A DNA stretch of 64,000 nucleotides from Marsupella aquatica (Eukaryota > Marchantiophyta): positions 1,178,001 to 1,242,000 of the forward strand of contig OZ316891.1 of NCBI GenBank assembly GCA_973895155.1, in the 5' to 3' direction. Below, piece after piece: positions 46,981-59,868 of the stretch. Positions within the stretch are counted from its first letter, which is position 1. Each line of letters opens with the position of its first letter. Below the pieces are notes generated by a model, which was not told the origin of the DNA, searched no databases, and saw only the letters and a list, made by a program, of their open reading frames with translations. A program made the position numbers and the translations under genes.

Positions 46981-48135
46981 TAATTTCAAGAGCAAAAGTG
47001 TGCACCTCTTTGAAAGCAAATACAGGGGAAAGGGATGATTGCTTGGATGTGTCCAAATAGATCAGAGAAGCGAACTTAACATTCATCTTTAATGAATAGA
47101 CAACTTGCTGAAATCTTCTCATCAGACCCAGAGAGCTGGACATTTTGGTTAAGATGTCTTTTACGTACATTTTGCACTGGGGACCGAACTGTTAGACCCA
47201 ATGCCTTCATGGTCATATTAATCAGGGGAACTTTTCACGCATCTTGATTGCAATTGAGGCTTGTCGGCCATACTAAGTCTCTACAAGGCAAACAACTCTT
47301 ACTTGTGCATTTACTAAATAACATATCTAACCTTGATCACGAACCTGACTATGCTTAGACTAACTAATAACTAGTTTTATATCTTGTATTTTATTTATTT
47401 CAAGATGCATTTTGATTGATCACACCGCTTAGTCATGTCTTTTAGAGGGCTTTCTTCTGGAGTAAATGCTCGTTGGAGGGCATTATCCTGTTAATTAAGG
47501 CAATCCTCCAGCAATATGGCAAACCCAAGGTTCTGGTGGTAACCTCTGATCATAACTATTCTCATCTTTAAGTGAAATCTCTAAGTTTTGTATGTTTTTT
47601 CCCAACCTTTGAAGAGTCAGTCCTTATGGTTTTTTCTTGTGGATGTTGGTTAAGAATAAACACTATGGTACACTTAGAAGTCAATGAGAGTTGTCTTCTT
47701 AACCCACAACTCACCAGTTAGCGACTGACTTTGAAACTTACTTTGGAACTTTGAGATGCCCTATTCAACGAGACGTGACGTGAGCATTCTTAACTTTGTG
47801 CAATCCCAAAGCCATCTTCTTTCTTGGGATGTAGAATTTCAGTACATCCTGTAGCTCGATTGACGTGCATTTCAAAACTATAATCGCAACAAGTCAATAT
47901 CACCATAATATATCTTAGTTAGCTTAACTTCGACTCTTAAACATATTTGTGTTGTATTATTGCTCTTTCATTACCATTTCAGCATCTAATCATTGTCATT
48001 TCAATGGACATACTTTCACTAAAACTGGTTCAGTGTGTACAAGATATTTTAGTGAAATGCTTACAACTGAAAGGTATTGGAAATTGTACTTGAAACCTCC
48101 ACTAGTGATACATTTCTATGAATGAATTCAACGGG

Positions 48136-48265
48136 AAATCTTGTCTCACTTGGCACTTATGCTAGAATATTGCTGGACTACAAGTGATATATTTGGATGA
48201 AATCTTGTCTCAGTTGGCAATAATGTTAGAAAATCGCTGGTCTACCAGTGATACATTTAGATGAA
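48136..48265. repeat. 64-bp tandem duplication
   Basis: AAATCTTGTCTCA.TTGGCA starts copies at 48136 and 48200, both continuing to GCTGG.CTAC.AGTGATA and TTTGGATGAA / TTAGATGAA. Confidence 0.75.
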
Positions 48266-48838
48266 TGAATTGAAAGGTAATTCTTACTCTTTAGATTTAA
48301 ACTGTATCTTCCACTTGTTCAAGGTTGTCCAAACTTTGTAACTCCTATATGTTAAATTTTGTGCATAAACCATACAACATAGTACTGATCCAACCAGCTT
48401 TAGTTCCAAACAAATAGGGTTCCTGGCAAATCCTAGTCACCCATCCTCAACCAGTTGTCCTATTTTATTCCTTTAGATAGAAAATAGATGCACTACATGG
48501 ATGAGGAGGAAGCTCACCTAAGAAATAGGAGTTAGCCAATTGCACCTGACACTTTGTGGGGCCATTCAAATTCAATGTGCTAAGCCCATTTATATTTTTC
48601 AGCATTTAAATATTTTGCCAGTGAATGACAATACTACTGCCACTGCTTTTTAGTATTAATAATATTATCATGATTTTGCAATGTGGATACAATACAACTC
48701 ACAAGGTTTTGTTAAAGGCTCATCAAGTTTACCATGTAGGAAAACATGGCACTATTCTAGATAGTAGTGTCAATATTATAACTGTGCTGTTCACTGACCT
48801 GCCCCCTATCCACCCAAAATTCACTATTATGTCTCTGT

Positions 48839-49175
48839 TGAGCATAGATAACATTCACAACGGTAAGTACATGACACATCCAATTCACAAGTGATCTACA
48901 CAAGAGATATGTGGTTCACCTCCTCTAGGTTACGTTCACCGGAACACACAAGAGAGCTTTATTGAATTCTAAGCCCGTCAACCATACCAAGTCTCCACAA
49001 TGTAAGTTCTTTTTATCTCTCATGTGACTTCTTAACAATGAGCCTTAGTAGTCCAAGCAAGCATCGTTTAAGATATAGTATGCATTTTAGTTAACCTAAC
49101 CATGTCTCTAACTATGATTAGCCTAACTATGGTTACATGCTGTAACCCTACGTAAGAGTAAATACTTAACAGTCC
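48839..49175 (+). repeat. LTR-like dispersed repeat, copy C
   Basis: Shares with copies A and B: TGAGCATAGATAACATTCAC, GAGATATGTGGTTCACCTCC, GTTACGTTCACCGGAACACA, GAGAGCTTTATTGAATTCTA, TAACAATGAGCCTTA and ACGTAAGAGTAAATACTTAA. Most similar to copy B. Confidence 0.7.
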
Positions 49176-49220
49176 TCAAAACAAATTTATTTGTCAACCT
49201 GCCTAACAGGTTAGCAGCTC

Positions 49221-49480
49221 GGTTAGCAGTAACCCAACTAGCAATACCCCAATACAGGTTTCCTTCTGCCATGTGGCAAGGCATGAGTAGCTGAAGGTTA
49301 TCCAGGCACGATCCAGTGCCATCTTCGGCTTGGCTTTTGACCTTCGTGCTGGCTTAGGGTTAGGCAACCTTCATGCTAGGGAAGAGGGAGCCGTGAGTGT
49401 GGATCTTGCCTAGTTAATCTGCAGGCACTGACGCCGTGCCATGTGGCAGCGTAAACCCTGTATTGGGTTCCTGCTAACCC
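49221..49480. mobile_element. Foldback element with imperfect terminal inverted repeats
   Basis: Left end GGTTAGCAGTAACCC...CAATACAGGTTT (49221-49261) matches the reverse complement of 49453-49480 (AAACCCTGTATTGGGTTCC...) with one ~13-bp insertion in the left arm. Inner arms both carry the self-complementary GCCATGTGGC. No target duplication identified. Confidence 0.55.
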
Positions 49481-49821
49481 TTATATGAAAAGTGGGACAG
49501 ATGAGAAATAAATAAATTCCCTGATTTGAGACAAATGTAAGGGCAATTTAGTTAAAAAGAGTTCTTTCTATACCATCTTTTTGAGCTGGAAAATAGATGA
49601 TTATGGTTCGAACTCATGAAAAGCCGTTATTAACGTAGAAGAAGCAATCTACTGTGCAATGTTGTTCTTTTTGGTTTGGCCAAGAAGTCGGGTGGAGAGG
49701 TTTTTTCAGATTGCTCGGATTTTCCATTGAGTGAGTGAGGAGGACGAAAAGCAGTGGCGGGCTTGTTGGGTGAGCGAGATCCATCAACTGCAGAGCTTGA
49801 AGGGAGAGACGAGCCTGAAGC

Positions 49822-52141
49822 ATGGCAGGAGGAAACACGGTGCTGCACATGCCCTCGGGCCCCACGGGAGTCGTGGGAAAGCTCCACCCGACAGTGCTGT
49901 TCAATATTTGTGACTCCTACATTCGGCGTAACGATCAGCAGGAGCGGGTGATCGGAACTCTACTGGGCTCAGTGTCTTCCGATGGCGCTGTGGACATCCG
50001 AAACTCCTATGCCGTCCCTCACAACGAGTCCTCGGAGCAGGTTCTTGCCAAAACCCCTTGTTCCCTTCCGTTTAGGTCTTTTTTGTGGGGCTTTTGTCGG
50101 GCATTTCTACTCCTGACTGTCTCAAGGTTATCTTTTTGCTTGCACGGTTTGCTAGAAGACGATTTCATGTTTTGTGTGGGCGGAATATTTGCCGGAGCTG
50201 TCCAACGGAATGCCCACCGATGTTTAGGGTTTTGGCTCGTTGCCCTCTCTTTTAAAATTTTTCTGTCGTGTCATGGTTCTGCGAAGTCTGTGTGCATCAC
50301 AGCTACCTGACTTCCAGACAAATGTGATGTTGGCCAGTGCCTTTCGTTACAATTTTTGAGCCAGAGTATTGTTCGAATCACATAATTACCTATAAACCGT
50401 AGTGCCCTATCAAATCCACCTGACTCGTAGACGAATGTGATGTTGGCCAGTTTGTTTCTGGACAATTATTTATAGCCAGAGTAATGTTCGAATTATGTTA
50501 TTGGCTATAAACCCTAGCGTCCTGTTCTCCGCCGGTTCTCTGAGTGTCAACCTATTGAGGAGGCTAAAATTCGGGTATGGTTTCTGAATGCCTGTATCTG
50601 AGAATTGGTTGTAATTCGCCCATAGATCCCGAAATACCGTCTCTGTCCTGGGCTTTATTAGCACAGTATTCGTGGACCTCATCTGTCTCGAATTCCAGCG
50701 GCCTCTTTCTACCAGGACCGTTCTTGACATTGTACTAATTCCGGGCGAGTGGATGTTGGTGTGGAATCCTCAGGTGGCAGTGGATATCGATTACCATCGG
50801 AATATGTTCGATCTCCATCAGCGTGTAAATGCTAAAGAAGTTATAGTCGGATGGTATAACAGTAGCTCCGTACCTTATCCATTACCTCGCTGGCATGTCA
50901 CGGCTCAATTGTTTCCCAGCAAAGATGTTCGGTTTTGCATACCAGTTTTGTCTTACTTTCCGTGGGGATTGAATTTACCGTGTACAAGAAAGTATCCGAG
51001 AACGCCTATGACTTGGTCATTTGTATGCCTTTGGGTTCCAGCTAGAATATTGCGGTTGCATGCGGATGCAGTCACGCTCTTGCTGGTAAGGTAGTAGGCC
51101 CTCAGAGCTCAAGGAGAAGCTAATTTTCTCCTATTAAATCTCAGGTACTCCACAGGTGCTGGAGTGAGTGGCAGTGATGCCCTTATCCAAGACTTCTATG
51201 CGCGTGAAGCTACCAATCCTGTGCATCTCACAGTTGACACAACATTCTCCGATGAGAAGGCCTGTATCAAGGCTTATGTCTCGACCAATCTAACGCTGGG
51301 TGACCGACAGCTGGCTGCTCAATTTCACGAGGTTCAACTCGATTTACGTCTCATTGAGGCCGAGAGAATTGGCTGTACGTTGCAAGTCACAAACATTCAT
51401 ATAGGCGGTGATATGTGTCTTCGTTACATAGTTTCTTAGGAGCCCCCAAGATGGTGGTGTTGCTCATTGACCAATTTCTTGAGATTATTCAAGCTAGGTG
51501 TTTTGAGTTACGAATCGGAAGTTGTGATCTGGTGCAGTTGACGTATTGAAAAAAACTGTGGTCGATAAACTTCCCAATGACTTGGAAGGCTTGGAAGGAA
51601 CCATTCAAAGGTTGCACGCGATGATTGATACAGTCTCCAGATATGTCGATGATGTGGTGGTATGTGGTCCATAATTCGCCTCAAGTTCATTGCGTTCAGG
51701 AGTTTGGTTTGATTTTCTCAGAGAGATTCATCTTGCTCTTGCTGATCCCCTATAAATCTCCTTGGATGGCAGCAAGGTCGTATTCCCCCAGACAACACAG
51801 TAGGCCGATATCTAACTGACACAATGGCAGTAGTGCCAAGGATTGCTCCAGATGCCTTCGACAAACTTTTCAATGACAGTGTGCAGGTAATTTAGCGTTT
51901 TTCTATAATGTTCAGCAATTGTCTCATGGCTTGCTGTCTCATCCAGGTAGTTTTCAAAGCAGAGGTTTCGGCTATCATCATTGCTGCTACATGTACATTT
52001 TGACGCTTGGGACGTGTGCTAATACTTTACTTCTTTTTGGGAAATGTGCAGGATGTGCTTTTGGTGTTATATTTGGCAAATTTGACTAGGACACAGCTCA
52101 CTTTGGCCGAAAAGCTGAACACAGCTGCACAAATAGTTTAA
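49822..52141 (+). CDS. eIF3f: Eukaryotic translation initiation factor 3 subunit F
   Basis: Six exons in phase: 49822-50040, 50774-50853, 51145-51374, 51538-51659, 51773-51886 and 52052-52141, giving 284 residues, close to plant eIF3f. The protein starts MAGGNTVLHM and has the MPN- domain: VLFNICDSYIRR, RVIGTLLGSV, GAVDIRNSYAVPHNE, then DIDYHRNMFDLHQRVN, KEVIVGWYSTG and HLTVDTTF. The C-terminal part reads ERIGFDVLKKTVV, then PDNTVGRYLTDTMA, AFDKLFNDSVQD and LANLTRTQLTLAEKL. It lacks the JAMM metal residues, as usual for this subunit, and serves as a scaffold of the eIF3 complex on the 40S ribosome. Intron 1 (733 bp) carries a 113-bp duplication. All junctions have GT-AG ends. Confidence 0.97.
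50306..50520. repeat. 113-bp tandem duplication in eIF3f intron 1
   Basis: CCTGACT..AGACAAATGTGA / CCTGACTCGTAGACGAATGT start copies at 50306 and 50419, each followed by GATGTTGGCCAGT, GCCAGAGTA.TGTTCGAAT and CTATAAACC.TAG. Diverged. Confidence 0.8.
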
Positions 52142-55100
52142 AGAAATTCTTGAGTTTAATCTTCAATTGGATATTGTCCGCTAGGTGCAATTATTGAGCT
52201 CGTGTAGATCTTCGTCAACGGTGGGAGGGAAGAGAGAGTGGGGGAGGATGGTTGCGGTTGTTACCGAGATTCTCGGGACGTTGTCTAACAAATTGTCCTT
52301 AGTCTTTTGGGATGATGCGTCTTCAGAGGGACGTATTGTGGCTGGCATAAACATTTATGCTGGCAGAGAGCTGATTTTATATTTCACGGCTGGAGAGTTT
52401 AATATTGTCGATCTCTCACAGTAAGGTTCAAGTCTTAGATCTTATGGTCGAGGGCGAGAACCCCAGATCGCGAAGTTTGTGTAGGTTTTTTTGTCTTATA
52501 GGAAGGTGCTTACCCCACAGTAGAGCATGTCCAGGTAGTTCATAGTGATTTTAGGGTGTCCAATTACTTCCGCAAGGACATTTTCGCTTCGTATGCACAC
52601 GATCCAAGGCTGATAGCAGCTTTCGCTCTTTTTCAACTTAAGAATAGCTCACAGATTTCTCGGTATAGCATTTTACTTGGGGATGAGTAGTCTTGGTAGT
52701 CTGGACGAGTTTTTGGGGAGTTTTTGGGGAGTTTTAGATCTTTTCACCTAGATCCGTGACAGTCATTGTGTTCCACTCAATAAATTGGTTGGGGGATTAC
52801 ATAAATTTTGACGGGCCTCCACACATGTTTACGGACAATGTCTAGACTTTCATTCGTGTGCTCGCAGAATGTTAGCACGGTTACGAAGGAAACCCGTTGA
52901 TTTGCTCTTGACCATTGGAGGAGTGAATTTTGGACCAAGATTCTACCTCAACTCGGGATGCATCTCAGGTGTGCGGTTTCTGAGGGATGGGCCAATTTTC
53001 ACATGGCTGAGACTTCATGTCCCTAGGGAAATCCGTTCGATACGCAAGAAGAGAGGTTACTTGTTCGTAAGCAAGCCCTGACTGCTAATCTGGAGGATTC
53101 CTACCACCCAGCTGTACAATCGGAAAGGCTTGCGTTCAAGTCTTGGACCAGAAGTTGTATTCCACGAGAAACAGTAGACTTCAGCTTAGGATCCAATTCA
53201 AATGTTATTGGGTAGCGATAGGGCTCGTAGGTAGGTTTCGCTGGTCGTTTAAATTCAATCCTGGGAACAGATAGATTCCAGCGTAAAACCCTGCTTTAGC
53301 ATTCGAATGCATATCGACAACATTGTTGAAGAAACGCTCCTGATCACACATCACGCCCCACATCACTCGTCGTCTCACCCAACCAAACCTCACGCAACGT
53401 CGGATGAGTGCCCACATGAAAAATCCCTAGCGTACCATCTCCACCTCCAGCTATGACGTAGACTCGCACCTGCTCCATCCAGAATCGTCTCCCGTGTCAG
53501 CCGAACTGCACGGTGTGCCCCAGTTGTCAGCTTTTCAGAGAGATTTGTAGTCTGTGAGCAGAACGCTGAGCTTGGGGAAGATCTAAAGCTTGTTCCAGAT
53601 GTTGCCAGATGTTCGGATTCACACAATCCCCCTTCGTTGCCATCGTCTCTTTCCAGGACGGCACTGCACTGGGCTCTCCGTTGGGCTGATGGAGATTAGT
53701 GTAGACGGCCTTTTGAATGGAACGGGGAATGGATTGAACTTGCTGAGTATGTTCTTCTGTGGCTTTATCACTAGAGCTTGCTCTCTGGCTTCACTATGGC
53801 GTATTACTGAAAACACTATATCAGCTGGAAAGAAGGAACTTCTTCCAAGCTTGGCAACCAATGCTGAATTGAAAACTGTTTGGCATGGTGTAATGATGTC
53901 ACTCTACTTTTCGAGTTCCAAAACTGCTTCCAGAGGGGTCCATTAAAAGAAAAACACAGAATTCCATCCAATTCCAGGAGCAAAGAATCATATTAATGTT
54001 TTTATTAATGATTACCTTAGATTTATATTACTGTGTCTTTTTTAGGAATCCGAAACCCATGGACCACATTTCCCAAAATCTGAGTTAAAATTTAATAACT
54101 TGATATGTTTTCCCCTCTGCGATTTCTAATAGAATTTTCATCAAAGATTGCAGCAGGGAATAATCACAGATTGCAGAGATGGATTTTCCCCTTTGCAATA
54201 GGGTTTCTGGATATGCTCGAGGAGTAGGTAAAGCTACACTTCCATCAAAGTGAGAGTGATTTTTTTGCCATTTTGATTGAGTTTTTCATCACAAATTGCA
54301 GAGGGGAAATTCTATAAGAATAATTTTCATTGTGTTAACATGAAATAGGTGGGTTTGTGTGCTTTTTCATGTCTCCTCCTTCTAGTAGGTGCAACACAAA
54401 AACTCATTTTAGTAATCATAATCACCAAAGTTAGGGCCCCACACTCCCATGGACCACCAAATTGTGGTCCACCCTACCGGTGCTTCAGTTTCATTTTGTA
54501 GCTTCTTATTGGTTGATTTTATTCACCCAAATGCATGAGATAGCAAATACATTACAACTTTCTTGAGGATAGTACTTATCTTCAATGCCATAACAGAATT
54601 TATGAGGAATGAATGAGTCTAGCTAGCATCTTTAATGTAGTAGTGGTATACACTGATTGAAAATTACCCAAAATTAAAATAAGACTGAAAAAAAACTACT
54701 GAGGGGATAACAGATGTTACAAACAATTATAGAAAACACATATCTTTGTGATTGATAGAATAGCTGCTGTTACAATATATTTGAGCCAAAGTGGGTGAAT
54801 TGTATAATATGATTTGAGCCTTAAAGTGAAATATAAAAATTATTTTGTGATTTTAATAGACAAAAGGAGGTATATACAGGAAGAGGAAGGGCTTCCAAAC
54901 TAACCACTACACACCTTGAAACCTGGCTTGCTTTTCTTGGGGCCCTTTCCCCTCTTTTCCTTTCCTTCATAGGGTTTGCCGGGCTTGGCATTTTTTGCCC
55001 TTGGGCACTTTGATATATATATTTTTTGCCTCATAATAACTTGCAAAGGTACGATGCTGCCGTGTATGCTGTCTTGATCTGAACAAGTACCAGGGTATCT

Positions 55101-56971
55101 ACGGTACTGTACGTTAATGTTGTGGCAACCAAGCCAAACCAACTCTTCCTCTGGTACTCTGGCATATACACTTATATATGGGGGAGCCCCTGTTTAATGC
55201 TAAGGCTTATCTTGCATGTAGCTGGCCCTGAATTGTTCAGCGCATAAAACTCCATAGACTGCCTGGAAAAAGGTGTGCTTGCTCGTTGCTGGGTAGACAT
55301 TTTGTAGGGGCACCATGCAGGGAATTGGTAAGTTTCAAAGGCCAGGATGTCAAAGGACAGGAAACTTCTCCTGCACTGCTACGCTCTCAGAGCATTGGTT
55401 CAGGGTTGCAAATTGAAGGGCTGGCCACATACAAGATAACTCTAAGAGCATCCACACAGGTTACCCACTGCGGGCTGCTATCGGGACAATTTGAGGGGCC
55501 AATGCAGGCGGGGAAAGCCACTCCATCCCCAAAGAAGAGACAGATTGCACTGATGGCTGCCATTCAGCCCTGCATGTTTCTAGCTTGTGCATGCAAATCT
55601 TGTCACAAAAACACAAGAGATCTCAAGGAATGTGACAACAATGTAGGACTTGGACATGTGGCAGTGCAAATGAATAGCTCTGGACGACCTGTCTGGCAAC
55701 CAGGAAAAGCAGCAGATATGTCATTCAGCATATCGAGTTGGGTCTGTTCCTGGAAAAAAGATTGGGATGTCATCCACCGGAGCAAGATGAAAAGGGCCCC
55801 CTTAACCCTACACTACTCAACCGTAAACTACTCCAAGACCGGTGCACGGCCAATGGAGAGTACCTGTGTGGATGCTCTAAGGGCATCTAAAAGTGCAAAC
55901 CAATCTTATCATTCTTCAAATCTCCCACTAAACAGATTCCAAAGAGGGCCATGGACGAAAAACATCCTGCCGAGTACTCTAAAAGATGGAGCTGATCTCA
56001 ACAGTTCACGAAAAGGGAGGGGAGGCCCACACATGAAGATGCCTTGAGTAAAACTTGTTGTCGGATTGTTTGAATTATTCAAACTTCATGTCAGTGCAAG
56101 AAGGAGAGTTGGTTATAAAAACATTCTGCTAAACGAAGACTGTATGCAAAGTGGCCCTGGACCAGGCAACATCATAGACTCAACAACATACAATTGCAAG
56201 AGTAGAAGTAATGGATGGCAAGGTAGTGCTTCAGACAAACTTTTATGCTTGTTAGCTTTCAGATATAGATACATCACTCGAAAAAGTACAACGAGCTAAA
56301 AGCACGAAGGAATGGTGTGCTTAATGTTCCAAGAGTGGCCGTGTTGGCACTATCTCCTTTCAGGAAATGTAAGATCTAAATACCGTCCTGGTGATATTAA
56401 TTAATTAATTAATCTGTTCATAAAGGTTGATGCCAGTCGGCTACAGTCCGGTACCTACAAAAGAGTTCAAGAGCGATTTTGCTATGGAGCCACTAAGACA
56501 CAACGTACTACCTAAATCTAACTTAACTGTAGATTAGATGGAAAGGAGTCGACAAGTGTAGGTGCTCATTCCCGATGTCATCCTAAAGGTAGATGAGAAT
56601 TCCTGATGAAGGTCTAACGGGATTAGCTGATTCAAGAGAGGACAGTGACTTAATTTCAGATGTGGGTACGACAGGAATCAGGATTTAGCGCTCTGCACAT
56701 CTCATAAAAATGGAGTAATAACAGGGTATGAAGAAAGAGTTCGATAATTGCCTGAGAATGTCTGTCCTTGCGCTCCACAGGATTTTACCATTCAAGGACA
56801 AACATGCCTACAGACACTATAATGCTGCACATTCCTTCCTTGACATGTCTTACAGGTTTCCCAAAACTGTATATTCCTAAACCTTTCGAGAGTTGAATTG
56901 GTCGAACTCTGGGGACGGGTGGTGGAGGGGAGGGCTTTGAAGGTTTTAAACTTCACGGGCAGGCTCTAAAT
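52142..56971. other. Spacer with a MITE, no gene recognised
   Basis: 52142-53500 has 60-80 codon frames on both strands without similarity. 53990-54880 is AT-rich and featureless apart from repeated CACAAATTGCAGAGGGGAAA-like text at 54130-54310. A PIF/Harbinger-type MITE is at 55446-55877. (ATTA)n is at 56397-56411. Confidence 0.5.
55446..55877. mobile_element. PIF/Harbinger-type MITE with TAA target duplication
   Basis: Perfect 16-bp terminal inverted repeats: GAGCATCCACACAGGT at 55446-55461 and its reverse complement at 55862-55877. TAA directly flanks both sides (55443-55445 and 55878-55880). A 3-bp TWA target duplication and a few-hundred-bp, non-coding body (432 bp) are the hallmarks of Tourist-like MITEs moved by PIF/Harbinger transposases. 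No transposase is present in the window. Confidence 0.8.
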
Positions 56972-58938
56972 TCAAGCTACTGTGCTCTCGACGAGGAGGA
57001 GGCGATGGTATGGCCTACCTGCATCATCTTTCATCACGTCTCGTGGGACTTTGCGAATTTGGTTGAATATGTGCAGCTCATCCTGCACTAGTCCAAAATT
57101 GGCATCCTTGTCTCCAATTTGCGAGACTTTTACAGTTGAGTAACCTAAGTGCGGTAAAAGCTCTTCGGGCCAGTCACTGTGGAAGTAGAACTTTGTCTTG
57201 AGCTCCTTCCCCAGATGCGTGGATGATTCATTCATAAAATCAGCTAGCAGCACCGAGTCCTTCCCGCAATTGCCCGAGATAACCTCTAAAAGGGACTTCG
57301 CCTGTTCATCTTTAAGGTAATAGAGCAATCCTTCCAGAATCCACACAGTATGTAGACTAGAATCGAAGCCCGCCTGCTCCAGCCGTTGAAACCAGTCCTT
57401 GCGAGACACGTCTGCGGCAACCCGCTCAACGTGCTTTGCGTGTAAGGAAGGCAGTACTCTCCCAGCTTTCTCAACAACGCCAAGAATTGCGTCCTTCAGG
57501 TCCAGAACCTTGGCGAAGTCGACCTCAAAGACTGAACAACCTTCGAGAAAGCTCAAACGATACACTCGTGTGTCCATTCCTGCACATGGCGCCCCGGACG
57601 TCATATACGGTTTCATTTTTGCGCCGAGGGAAGTGACTTGCTTGCTATGGATAACTGTAGGCAGGGCGCCCAACAAGGTCATCAGAGTACTAACTCTACG
57701 ATTGCGAAAAAATAAATTTGGATTTTGCAGTAAGGAGCAAAATGAGACCGGATGTCCAAAGCCAATCTAACAGCTACAATGGACCAATTTCTCTCGAACA
57801 AGAACAAATAGTCGATACCTTGGCGATATCTATGTACCGCAAATCACGGAATGGACGCAGAGGTTCTCGTACCATTAACAATTTCGAGTTTGGACTCCTT
57901 GGAAGGTGGAAGGAATGATACCAGGCGGCTAATAACGATGACGGGACGCCAAATACGTGTTTTAATTGAAGGCTAATACAAGCTATAACTCTCAGGATTG
58001 TCAATCCGTTGTATGTCAAAAACCGAATCTATTTCTTGTGAATAAGTTCACCTCGACAGAAACAACGAAATGCATTCTCAATGACCAACCAGAGATCAAA
58101 CAGTGCAGATCTGAGGTTCTGGTGAGATCACAAAAATTTCTCGATTTTCCTAGGATCAGGCATTCTGGGCGACCCACCGGGATCACGGGACGCCGTACAA
58201 TTATTTAAATTTAACTCTAAGACTCGAACATAAACATCCCACAGATTTGTCAACCAGTCGATTCATAGGTTGTAAAGTGTTTGAATTTTGTTTTCTTTTG
58301 AAACGGCGAGAGAAGAGAACAAGAGTTTGGTTTGTGGACGAACCTGCTCCGAGGAGAACCACTTGCGGTCGGGAAGGAAATCGGCGGATGGCAGTTTCTA
58401 CAAGAGAGTCGAACCATAATGTACGCACTGCGAGCATCACTCCCGCTAATTCGCGGGATTTATTCGCTCGGTCCTTCATCAATTTTTCTCTCATGCTCCG
58501 CAACAATGTCTTCCCTGCAAGGACCTCGGCCAAGGGATCATGTATGACGTGGGCCCAGAGCGCGCGCCCCGCTGCTGTCTGACATGCACTTCTTTCGAGG
58601 ACATCCCTCTCAGGATCTAACGTGTTATGCAATTCCTCTACCAGATCCAATTCTTCTCCGCTACCAGAGTGCATCAAATGGTCACCGAAATCTACAGCAT
58701 TCTCCCCATTCGCTTCGGGTGGCGAAAGTGCCGGGTTTGGACTAGTCCTCTGGTGCAGCTCACGGTCGTCCTCATCCACGTGCAATTCGATCTCCACGGT
58801 GTCGCTAGGTGAATCACCAGTAGACTCGGTGCTGTTTCCGTGAACAGAAGGTATAATGCTGCGACGGCTCTCCACGGAACTTGACGAATCATTACTGCTG
58901 CGAAGAAGGAGCTCACTAGAGGAGTCCATAGCGAGCAT
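56972..58938 (-). CDS. SAM-dependent methyltransferase, LCMT (PPM1) family
   Basis: Two exons, 58344-58938 and 56972-57579, join in phase through a 764-bp intron that splits the SAM-binding loop, giving LLGAG/MDTRVYRL. The product is about 400 residues. Conserved family features are SACQTAAGRALWA with IHDPLAEVLAGKTLL, VRTLWFDSLVETAI, PQVVLLGAG, VFEVDFAKVLDLK, a VAADVS motif, and TVWILEGLLYYL followed by LLADFMNE. The first 110 residues are acidic, Ser-rich and probably disordered. Plants carry several such leucine-carboxyl-methyltransferase-like proteins of unknown substrate, distinct from the PP2A methyltransferase. The start is the first ATG in the open frame; the frame is open slightly further upstream but without ATG. 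Confidence is high for the family, low for substrate. Confidence 0.88.
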
Positions 58939-59650
58939 TGCTGCGCGGATATGCCTACGTGCGATTACTAGCACCCCAGAGTTCCTCCCAGTGTCAAGGA
59001 CGCTGTCAAAGCGACGAAGGTGCTGCCCTCCTTGAATTCCTCCTGCTGCGTTACGAACCTCGCCTCCTTCGCTGATAGAAAATTCGCTACGATACCTTCG
59101 CCCGCAGCAGAGTCAAGCGAGGATCGGAGTAACAAGCGTAAGGCCATACATAATTCAAAACCTGCTCTGTCCGCCAGTAGTGTCGTTCCCGGCAGTGACG
59201 CCAAGAACGTTACGACGACAAGCACAGCGGCCACAACGACAACAAAATGCCGAGGAGGAAGCTTGGCGAAGTAGAGCGCTGCTGCTGGCCATCCCCGGTT
59301 CAAAATCACCAGATGCAGCCACAATTATATCGAGATTGCCGACCAGAATTCAGCAAACAGAACGCACGCCCGCAGAGAGACCTCAAGCTGAACTAAATTC
59401 GCTCTGTCGTCCGTCCCCCGCCCCCCACCTCATCCGAATACAACTCCTGCTACTGGCCAACAACGCTCTCCGCACTACGAACAGACAAATGCCCAATTCA
59501 AGTAAAAAATTCAGAAAAACAATTCGTCCTCTAGCATCTGTTCTCTCATTCCGCTCCCGTCCGGTGCCTCACAATACCGAGCACCTCCCTTCCCCTGTCC
59601 CTCCCTGCCTCACGATGCTGGAGCAGCAGAGCATAATCAGCCAATGGAGG

Positions 59651-59868
59651 TAAAATCACTCCTAAAATTCTTACTCTCCGATCCCTCCTCACTCCCTCCT
59701 TCCCTTCCCAGTCCCTGCTGCTGCTCGTGGTGAGAGAAGAGCATCCTCAATCAATCAAATAATCGCCACACGGTGGTAAAATCGCTACTAAAATTCTTAC
59801 TCTCCGGTCCCTCCTACAGTCCTGCTATTGGTGCGAAAGAGCATCAATCAATCCTCCTTCAGCATCAC
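59651..59868. repeat. 126-bp tandem duplication
   Basis: TAAAATC.CT.CTAAAATTCT begins copies at 59651 and 59777, followed by TACTCTCCG.TCCCTCCT and later GAGCATC..TCAATCAAT. The second copy is shorter internally. Confidence 0.85.

Larger units (their letters stand above)
46572..49821. other. AT-rich spacer with repeats
   Basis: No gene recognised. Features are a snap-back repeat at 46878-46980, a 64-bp duplication at 48136-48265, LTR-like copy C at 48839-49175 and a foldback element at 49221-49480. The final 150 bp is the eIF3f leader. Confidence 0.5.

Noticed and set aside
55286-56047. 253-codon plus-strand open frame
   Set aside because: It spans the 432-bp MITE and both its ends, has no recognisable domain and no exon neighbours; the frame is open by chance.
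58968-59324. 118-codon minus-strand frame with a hydrophobic segment, just upstream of the methyltransferase
   Set aside because: It has no ATG at its start, is in a different frame from the methyltransferase, and joining them would need an intron of about 34 nt. An internal short protein cannot be excluded but is unsupported.
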